Positions 56,323 to 64,000 of a stretch of DNA of 64,000 bases are shown in pieces; position 1 is the first letter of the stretch; every line of letters starts with the position of its first letter. The translations under genes were made by a program, and so were the position numbers. Under the pieces are notes generated by a model that saw only the letters and a list, made by a program, of their open reading frames with translations, did not search any database and was not told the origin of the DNA. Source of the stretch: Choanephora cucurbitarum (lineage: Eukaryota > Mucoromycota > Mucoromycetes > Mucorales > Choanephoraceae); contig JAIWNI010000013.1 in the NCBI GenBank assembly GCA_025331435.1, positions 62,001-126,000 on the forward strand. Direction: 5' to 3'.

Positions 56323-59300
56323 GAAAGAAGCACTTCTTTTGTTTATTTGCTAGTATCCCCCCCTCCTTTTTTGGTTTTTTTTATGGTTATAATAAAAACC
56401 ACATTGATACCTCCTATATACAATGAAAGAGAAAGAATAAAAAAAAAAGAGAGAGATAAGCTTGATTATGTGTATGCGATTATTTAAAGAAAAAAATACA
56501 TTTTTGGTAGTTTTTTTCCTTTTTTTGAAAGAAATAGATACCAGATTATCTCATGCTTACAGTCAAGTGAGTTGACTAAGTCATGACCCATATAACTGTT
56601 GTAACACAAATGTGTAACATATGCCATAGAGTCAATGCAAATCTGCCCAAAGTGACACAGAAACACAAATCATTGTCGCACTGATAAGTTTCTTAGTATC
56701 TCATATTAAGTTCATGAAAATGTAAAGCTATATAAATGAATTCTCTTTCCTCTTGGCTGCTTCTCTCTTTCCCTTCTCATTCTCTGTATACAGTACAAGA
56801 TAGAGAATACAAGTGCTTTTTGTACTTATCGATCATGCCATTTTATTTATTTAATGAGCACAAGAATTGAAACATTTTAAAACATTGACACCTCGCTTTT
56901 TGGCCGTTTAGCAAAGTAGCACTCCAAATGTTGTTGAGACGCTTTCGTGGTTCATCAGCGAAAGTTTATATTGTTTATATTTAGATTTGTTTTCAAGTAG
57001 TGTTTACAGAAACAATGCTTGTCAAGCATCATGTATCAGGATCAAAAACCATCCATTTGGTAGAATTGCTAGCACCTTCTTATTATCATGTTACCTTTGC
57101 TCAAATCAGAAGGCAAAAGGCACAAACAAGTTGTATTCATTGCGTTTTAGCGTTTGCAGTATACTCTTGGATTCTATAATAGCGCAATTTCTTGTTAACT
57201 TCATAAGCTAATAAACTAATCGTATTCATTTGAGAAGATGTAAGACTGCTTATCTCCTTATAAGATGCATTCTGATAAAGAACTCTTCTAGTCTCTGAAA
57301 TACTCTCTCACTTTAAATGTTTCGGTAGTAGTTTGTATTTGTTTGGTCATATATACATATTCTATGTTAATACGCAAAGTAACCCAAGTAGTAAAGGATT
57401 TGTGATACATAAACAAAAGATATGCTATTCCCTGAGAACCAAGACTTTTAGAATCAAGATATTGACTAATGTGTACTGCGAATTACTTTTGTACCAATAT
57501 TCATATGAGCTTTGGTTTGCTCGAGTAGAATTTGCTTTCTGTGCTTTTCAATAAAGCAAAGGAGATATTAGTTGGGTGCTATTAGCTATTGTCTACTAAA
57601 ATACAAGCGACCTAAATTTTCTTCCTTTCTCGATGATTACAAACTGATGCGTCCTATAGGTTTACTCTGTCTGTTTAAACGCACTTTGAAAACAACTTTC
57701 TCTTGCATACTCTCCTTCTTTCTTAGATGTTTTACATAATTTACCAAGGACTCACAAAAGATAGAGCCTATTTCTGTCTCACTTTTTAATGGAGATCAAA
57801 CGATATAAAACAGTGTACCATGTTATTTTTCTTGTACTCTCTCCCTCTCTGTTGCTTTCGCACGAAGCTTTCTCATACACAAATTCAATCTACTTTTTGT
57901 AACTCTAATTAACGAGATTTATTGATCTTTCCAATGGATCGTATGTAAATGAAGGCGTTATTTGGATACGGCAAATATCGTTTTCAAATAAAGGGTATTG
58001 AGAAGATTTTTGCTCTTTTTTGGAAAGATCACTCAAGCCTAGAATACTAAAAGTAAGCTATTTTAAGTTCCTATATATCCAAATGACTCACTGTTATGGT
58101 ATTTGTTGAACTTTTCCGATCATTGCATGTTGGTGGCTCCTCCTTTCCTTTTTTTCTTAGAGTCTTCTTGACTACAAATCAGGTCGTTCTGTGTTTGCTT
58201 AATCCAGTAGACGGTCTTTTGCCATATACATAACATTGTCTAAAACAGGCAATTTCTTTCACTTTCTCTTTTTTAGACTCTGGCCACCAGGGTCGTAGTT
58301 GTGCAAATTAAAAGGGAAAGATATCTAATAAGTCAGACTTGTTCTCAAAGACCATATTTGGCTGACTCGGATTACTGATCCATTGAGGTTGGAATCTTGC
58401 TGTTTCTGTATAGAGAAAATATACTCAAGCATGATTCATCAACATTTAGACATTTCGGGACGATAGAGATCTCTGATAATCATGAGCCTGAGTTTGGATG
58501 ATTCAGCCATATATAGGATATGGAACTTACCCTTGTTTTGCCTTTGTGTACCAGGCAAGACTTTGAAAAGAGAGGAGAAGGGAAAGCAGAAGCCTGTGGT
58601 CTGATTACTATTTGTGTCTCTTAATGTTCACACGGTGTATGTTTAACAGAGGCAAAGAAGCGTATTCTATTTTGTGCAGTTTCTTCTTTTAATGTACATA
58701 GTGATTATGAAACTGTTTCATACATAGAACCCTTTAGTGCTCAAAGAATGACAGTTTACTCTACCGATTTTTGAATTAATTTAAGAAAGCAATAGCTTGT
58801 CGGCGTTGGCGGAGTAAGGTCAATTGAGGGACCTTGATGCTAAAATAAGTGATACAGAGCAAAAGAGCAAACCTTGATCGTATCACCTTCCAATGGCCAT
58901 GGTACTCTTTTGCTTTATTTTGTTTTTTTGTAGTCAAATTGAATATGAGGCGTGGATAGTCATGTTGTTCAAGTAATCAATACCAGTGATGATGATCTAT
59001 GACTTAAAGTCACACAGTCTGTTGTTTTTAGATTTATCTTAGCAGAGAGAGAGAAGATAAATTATCTCAAAATCCTCGGATTTAGATAGAGTAGGCAACA
59101 GAGAGAGAGGGAGGGGGGGAATTACTGGTACATATTAGGTTTTTTTCTTTCTTTTTTGGCTTTTTCTCTTTACTATATTTGAACAAAAAAGTAACAAACA
59201 TGTTACACAGATAGTCTTCTTGGTGGCATCTTTCTGAATATTCGATTTATAGAACGCTTCTCAATCTTAAAAAGGCATTATATAGTATTTTTGGTAATTT

Positions 59301-60070
59301 CACAAGTTTAGGCATACATGTGATAAGTTATCTCTGTCTCTTGCTATCAATAGGGGTTCTTTCTTGGAAAGAATAGCCAAATTTGATTCGATATTATTTT
59401 TGATCTGAAATCAAGTGTCACTTTTCTTTTTGGACCAGTGTATATCCTATTGTCAGGGAATCTTGAATTCACATAATTGTTACCTTTTTGGTGTCAAAGA
59501 AAAATAACGGATACATGATTCCCCCTTTTTGATATAAGCTTTTTTAATTTCTTTTCCCTTATATTCCTTCCTTGCATTGATAAAAAGGGATTGTGTGGTT
59601 GAAACAGAGAAAATGGTAAAAAAAAGATGCTAAGTTTACCGAGATTTCGTCTCATATAATCACATATCTGAATAAGCGAATGATAAACCTAATGTGTAAA
59701 AAAATAAAATGGTAACTCTGATTTGATTCGTAAATTACCTTTAGAAGGATTATCTATTGTTGTACATTGTTCTCACCAATTATCGAATTGGCATAATTGT
59801 CATTTTAAGATGAATTTGCTACATCAACCCATTTCATATCATATCAGTGGTTACCATCATCTGATTTGTTATTTAGCTTGTTGTCCAAAGTGTATGACAG
59901 AATCAGAGAATTGTATATATATCGGGCGTGCTATCTCTTTCTTTGAGATTTCTGTTCTTCTTCTTTACTTGCATTCTTTTCTCCTTTTTTTTATCTCTCT
60001 CTCTCTCTTTTTATACTTGCACAAAAAATCATAATCTATAGCATAGTATTATTGATTTTAATTCTGAGAG
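56323..60070. other. 3.7 kb gene desert
   Basis: No credible gene, RNA or long repeat on either strand. Small frames (56484-56666, 56987-57211, 57333-57554) lack motifs. (GA)n and G-run patches occur at 59041-59120. A frame at 59723-60034 overlaps the leader of the transporter gene and ends in poly-pyrimidine DNA. Promoter elements of the oligopeptide transporter probably lie in the last few hundred bases, with a long CTCTCTCTCT tract at about 59995-60009. Confidence 0.55.
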
Positions 60071-62494
60071 ATGGCATCTAAAGCAAGCATCCATTCATCT
60101 CATTCCTCTAATGAGGCTCGAAATGAATACCGTGAAACTACATTCGACGAAAAGAAAGCAGCTTCTTTCTATGATGAAGAAGTAGAAGGTGTCAAAACCG
60201 CAACTTTTGTAGACGAAGATTCCCCTATTGAAGAAGTTAGAGCCGTTGTGCCAAAGTGAGTAACATAAACAAACAAACATTAGCATGAAAAGAACATTAA
60301 CTAAACATTGATGTGTAGCACCGATGACCCAACTTTGCCTGTTTATACCTTCCGTATGTGGTCCTTGGGTATCATCTTCAGTTGTCTTTTATCCTTTGTA
60401 AACCAATTTTTCTGGTACAGACGTAATGCCATGACATTGTCCCCTCTCGTTGTGCAATTGATTTCTTTCCCTATTGGTAAACTTATGGAAAAGGTCATCC
60501 CCAAATCCCGCTTCTTTAACCCTGGACCTTTCAACATGAAGGAACACGTCTTGATCACTGCCATGGCCAACTGTTGTTACAGTACTGCTTACGCTATTGA
60601 TATTATCACTATTCAAAACCTTTGGTACGACCAAGATATGGGTTGGGGTGGCGATATCCTTCTTATTTGGACCACCCAACTTATTGGTTTCGGTATGGCT
60701 GGTGTTCTCCGTCCTTTCCTTGTATACCCCTCTTCCATGATTTGGCCCGCTAACTTGGCTAACATCTCTCTTTTCCGTTCCTTCCACATTCCCGATGGTG
60801 ATTGGTCTGGTACTCCTCGTTTCAAGTACTTCCTTTACTGCTTTGCTGCCATGTTTGTCTACTACTGGCTTCCTGGCTACTTGTTCCAAACCTTGGCCTT
60901 CTTCTCTTGGGCCTGTTGGATCAGTCCTTCCAACAAGGTTCTCTCTCAGTTGACTGGTGGTGCCGAAGGTCTTGGTATGCTCGCCATCTCTTTCGATTGG
61001 TCTACCATCGTCTCTTTCCTTAGCAGTCCTTTGGTTGTCCCCTGGTGGGCTACTGCCAACGTTGCTGCCGGTTTTGTCTTGGTCAGTTGGGTCATTGCTC
61101 CTGCTCTTTACTACAGCAACACCTGGAATGCTCAAAAGTTCCCTATCATTACCTCTGCTCTCTTCACCAAGGATGGTCTTGACTGGGATAACTCTATTGT
61201 CTTGAACCCCGATAAGACATTGAACGAAGAAGCCTATGCCGCTTATGGTCCTTTGTACATGTCCAGTTTCTTTGCTTTTACCTATGGTATTATGTTTGCT
61301 GGTGTCACCAGTATTATTTCTCACACTGCCTTGTACCATGGTAAAGAAATCATTGCTCAATTCAAGCAATCCCGTACCGAAGATGAAGATATTCACAGAA
61401 AGTTGATGCGTGCTTACCCTGAAGTACCTACTTGGTGGTACATTGCTATCTTCATTGGTTCTTTCGGTGTTTCCTTTGGTGTAATTTACGGCTGGCCCGA
61501 AATCAAATTGCCCTGGTGGGGTCTCATCTTGGCTATTCTCATTCCTATCATCTTCACTTTGCCTATTGGTATCATTCAAGCTGTTACTAATCAACAACCT
61601 GGTTTGAACATCATTACTGAACTTATCATTGGTTATGCTTTGCCTGGTCACCCTATTGCCAACGTTACCTTCAAGACTTACGGTTACATTTCCATGGCTC
61701 AATGTCTTACTTTCGTCAGTGATTTGAAGTTAGGTCACTACACCAAGGTTCCTCCTAAGGCTATGTTCTGGGTCCAAACTGTCGGTACCGTCATTGGTAA
61801 GTGCTAAGTTTTCTATCTTGAATTCTTAAAGGACACCTCATCTAACATTTATAAATTAGCTGGTCTCATCAACTTGTCTACTGCTAAATGGCTCATGGGC
61901 TCTATCGCAAACATCTGTACAAAGGATGCTTATCCTTTCACATGTCCCAGTGCTCACACCTTCTACTCTGCTTCTATCATTTGGGGTACCATTGGTCCCG
62001 GAAAGATGTTCGGTGGCAACTCTCCTTATTCTTCTGTCAACTGGTTCTTCTTGATCGGTTTCTTCTTGCCTATTCCTTTCTGGTTCTTGTCAAAGAAATA
62101 CCCCAACTCTTTCTTCAAGTACGTACACATTCCTTTGATCTTCAATGCTACTGGTATGATGCCTCCTGCTGTAAGTACACATTTTACTTTTTTGAAAAAG
62201 TCATAGTCTCTAATTTCTATTTTACAGGTTCCCATGAACTTCTCTATGTGGTGTGCTCTTGGTTTCATCTCCATGTACTGGTTGCGTAAATACCGTCGTA
62301 ACTGGTGGATCAAGTACAACTATCTTACTTCTGCTGCCTTTGACTCTGGCTGTGCTATTGCTGCTTTGGTCATCTGGGGTGTCAGTCAAGGTACTAACAA
62401 CTATACCATTGATTGGTGGGGCAACGGTAGTGCTACCTCAATCGATCACTGCCCTCTCTCTGGACAACCTCTTGTTCCTCCTCCTGAAGCCTAA
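60071..62494 (+). CDS. OPT: Oligopeptide transporter, OPT family
   Basis: Exons 60071-60255, 60319-61796, 61860-62170 and 62228-62494 give 746 residues. A hydrophilic, Ser/Glu-rich N-terminus of about 65 residues is followed by about 14-16 hydrophobic helices. The family signature NPGPFNMKEH is present after helix 2, and later GWPEIKLPWWG, NQQPGLNIITELIIGYALPG and KYVHIPLIFNATGMMPPA. These proteins import tetra- and pentapeptides or glutathione with protons at the plasma membrane. Codon choice is strongly biased (GGT, TTG, GCT, ATC, TCC), like RPL8, which predicts high expression. This bias leaves a long antisense frame open that should be ignored. Confidence 0.96.
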
Positions 62495-63289
62495 ATAATT
62501 ACTATATAACTTTGCTTCTTTATTTCTTAATCCTTTTTTTGTGTATACTTTACTATAATTTTCTTTTTACATTGAATGTAAAGAGCTCTAATAAATAACA
62601 ATATCCACATATCATTGATTCGCTTTCTTCAAACTCCTTAAAACATCTTGCGCTTTGCTGTATAAGACACATCTCTTAGATTTTCAAATGTGGAAGAATG
62701 CTGCAGGAAACTCAAATAGGACTCTGAACATTGTACCTTGCTACTGCGTTTTGCCTTGTCCTGGTTCTATAATAGAAACCCAGTGCACGAAGATCCGCAT
62801 AGCAAAGCAATATATAACATGCTCCAAACCATATACATAAAATGTGTCGTTTTCCATTGAATGAGATGGGTTTGTATACGATTATATCAAACGAAGATCA
62901 AATAAGCCTATTAACATTACCATGGTTGTTTCAGCAAGTATGGCCGCCCCTTTATAAATCATTCATGTTGCCAGAAGCTATTGGTAGTTGCTGTCAACAA
63001 AAAATTGCTTGACCTAGCTAATGTACACCTATTTCTTTTTGTAGAGAAAATGCAAATCCAGTCGATTAGTTAGTACTGAAGCCATGGAATCGTGATCGAA
63101 TGTGCTACTTATATAGCTAGTAAAACAGTTCTTTTCCTACTGCGAGAAAGAGGTTTGATTTTGTCAAACTTCATTTGTGTAACAAAAAGTTTAAGATAAG
63201 TCACAAAGCTCTTTCTTTCTTTTTTTTCGTGTTAAATTTGCGAGTATAGCTCTCTTTTTTCTTTTGACATATAAACCTACATACAAAAA
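62495..63289. other. Intergenic between OPT and MTR3
   Basis: No gene seen. 3' UTR signals (AATAAATAAC near 62590) follow OPT. A short frame at 62655-62840 lacks motifs. T-rich leader DNA precedes MTR3. Confidence 0.5.
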
Positions 63290-64000
63290 ATGGATCGCAG
63301 ACGTGTTAACGGCCCTGAGACAAGTGTTCCTCCTATCTACAAAAAAGAGGAAAAAGACAGCTCCGTTTTAAGCAAAGACAAAAAGCGATTAGACAATAGA
63401 GGATTTGAAGATCTTCGACCCATCTGTAATCATAAGAATCGTTTTCGACCGATCTTGCTTTTTAATTTCTTCTTTTGCCTATAGTCTTGAAAACCGGACT
63501 CATCACCCAAGCCAGCGGCTCAGCATACATTGAAGTTGGCAACACAAAAGTCACTTGTGCTGTGTAAGTGAAACTGATGCTTTATGAAATAACAATGATA
63601 TTCATGCCTTGGACTTCAACTAGATATGGTCCACGACAACTCAAGAAGGCTGAATTTTCCAACTTGTGTAAACTTTACTGTGATTTTAGATTCTCGACAT
63701 TCTCCTGCACAAAGCGTAGAGGGCAGATCAAAGTACGTTATGAGTAGCTTCATTGGCTTTTGTGTGTGTGTGTTTTTTATTAATTGAATTGGATGTGTTT
63801 ATAGGATGCCGAAGAGAAAGAATTCTCTCAAATATTAGTAGAAGCATTAACACCTGCTGTCAGAGTTGAACTGCTGCCCAAATCAGCCATTGATATCTAT
63901 GTTACTGTCTTAGAGAATGATGGAACAAGCTCATGTCTTGCTGCTGCTATTGTTGCTTCTAGCGTTGCCTTAGCAGATGCAGGTATTGAAATGTTGGATC
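63290..64000 (+). CDS. MTR3: RNA exosome ring subunit Mtr3 (EXOSC6), 3' end outside window
   Basis: Exons 63290-63425, 63485-63563, 63624-63732 and 63805 onward are seen. The RNase PH fold reads DLRPI...[31 protein letters not shown], then FRFSTFSCTKRRGQIK and EFSQILVEALTPAVRVELLPKSAIDIYVTVLENDG, ending at ADAGIEMLD. The order and SAYIE...YGPR wording match EXOSC6 best, though Rrp41 and Rrp46 are close relatives. It is the second exosome ring gene in the window, 12.6 kb from RRP45. The gene runs past the window end. Confidence 0.88.

Noticed and set aside
59723..60034. 103-codon frame with several cysteines upstream of OPT
   Set aside because: CysXXCys-like pairs are sparse and the end is poly-pyrimidine DNA; probably part of the leader or chance.
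60389..61702. 437-codon open frame antisense to the OPT gene
   Set aside because: It is the mirror of a highly codon-biased gene; the product is hydrophilic, lacks motifs, and spans no promoter or splice signals of its own.
1..64000. CRISPR arrays, prokaryotic operons, prophage or rRNA genes
   Set aside because: None seen; the window is eukaryotic with spliceosomal introns throughout.

Overview
This window comes from a filamentous fungus of the early-diverging Mucoromycota, most likely Mucorales. The DNA is AT-rich and full of homopolymer T and A runs. Genes are split by many 45-60 nt GT-AG introns. The gene set includes MED25, WBP4, NOPCHAP1, pterin-carbinolamine dehydratase, a branched-chain keto-acid dehydrogenase E2 and a FYVE-RING protein, most of which budding yeast lacks. 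The order-level placement is inference from gene content and intron style. Splice sites were set by hand from reading frame, GT/AG dinucleotides and family conservation.

Layout. 1-3.6 kb: the 3' end of a DBP9-type RNA helicase, facing the Rab exchange factor Sec2. 3.6-9.5 kb: accessory DNA with a broken Tc1/mariner-like transposase, iterated 16-bp motifs, a decayed zinc-finger-like fragment and a 3 kb gene desert. 9.5-23 kb: a GNAT acetyltransferase, PI4P 5-kinase, Ctf8, a double-finger GATA factor, a winged-helix plus tandem APSES-like protein and an MFS transporter. 23-26 kb: a second desert holding a tRNA-Gln(CUG) and another block of the iterated motif. 26-53 kb: a compact housekeeping block with strongly alternating orientation: MAD2, VPS4, CLPTM1, SmG, a 44-aa membrane microprotein, a CLC chloride transporter, RPT3, ERV41, WBP4, a Nim1/Gin4-type kinase, RPL8, cyclophilin H, MED25, DBT, RRP45, NOPCHAP1, PCBD and AIM32. 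53-55 kb: a second, more decayed transposase relic. 55-56.3 kb: a FYVE-SAP-like-RING protein. 56.3-60 kb: a third desert. 60-64 kb: an OPT oligopeptide transporter and the 5' part of exosome subunit MTR3.

Themes. Several RNA-processing proteins lie close together: SmG, WBP4 and cyclophilin H (spliceosome), RRP45 and MTR3 (exosome ring), NOPCHAP1 (box C/D snoRNP assembly) and DBP9 (large ribosomal subunit assembly). They are not an operon. They sit among divergent pairs with about 100-bp shared promoters (ERV41/WBP4, RRP45/NOPCHAP1) and convergent pairs whose stop codons are only 27-55 bp apart.

I found no clear new multi-gene system. The most unusual single features are: a start codon split by an intron in WBP4; a winged-helix protein with two APSES-like modules; a stop-free intron of 57 nt (a multiple of three) in CLPTM1; a 44-residue gene with an 18-nt internal exon; a GC-AG intron inside a FYVE finger; and related iterated repeats at two distant, transposon-like loci.
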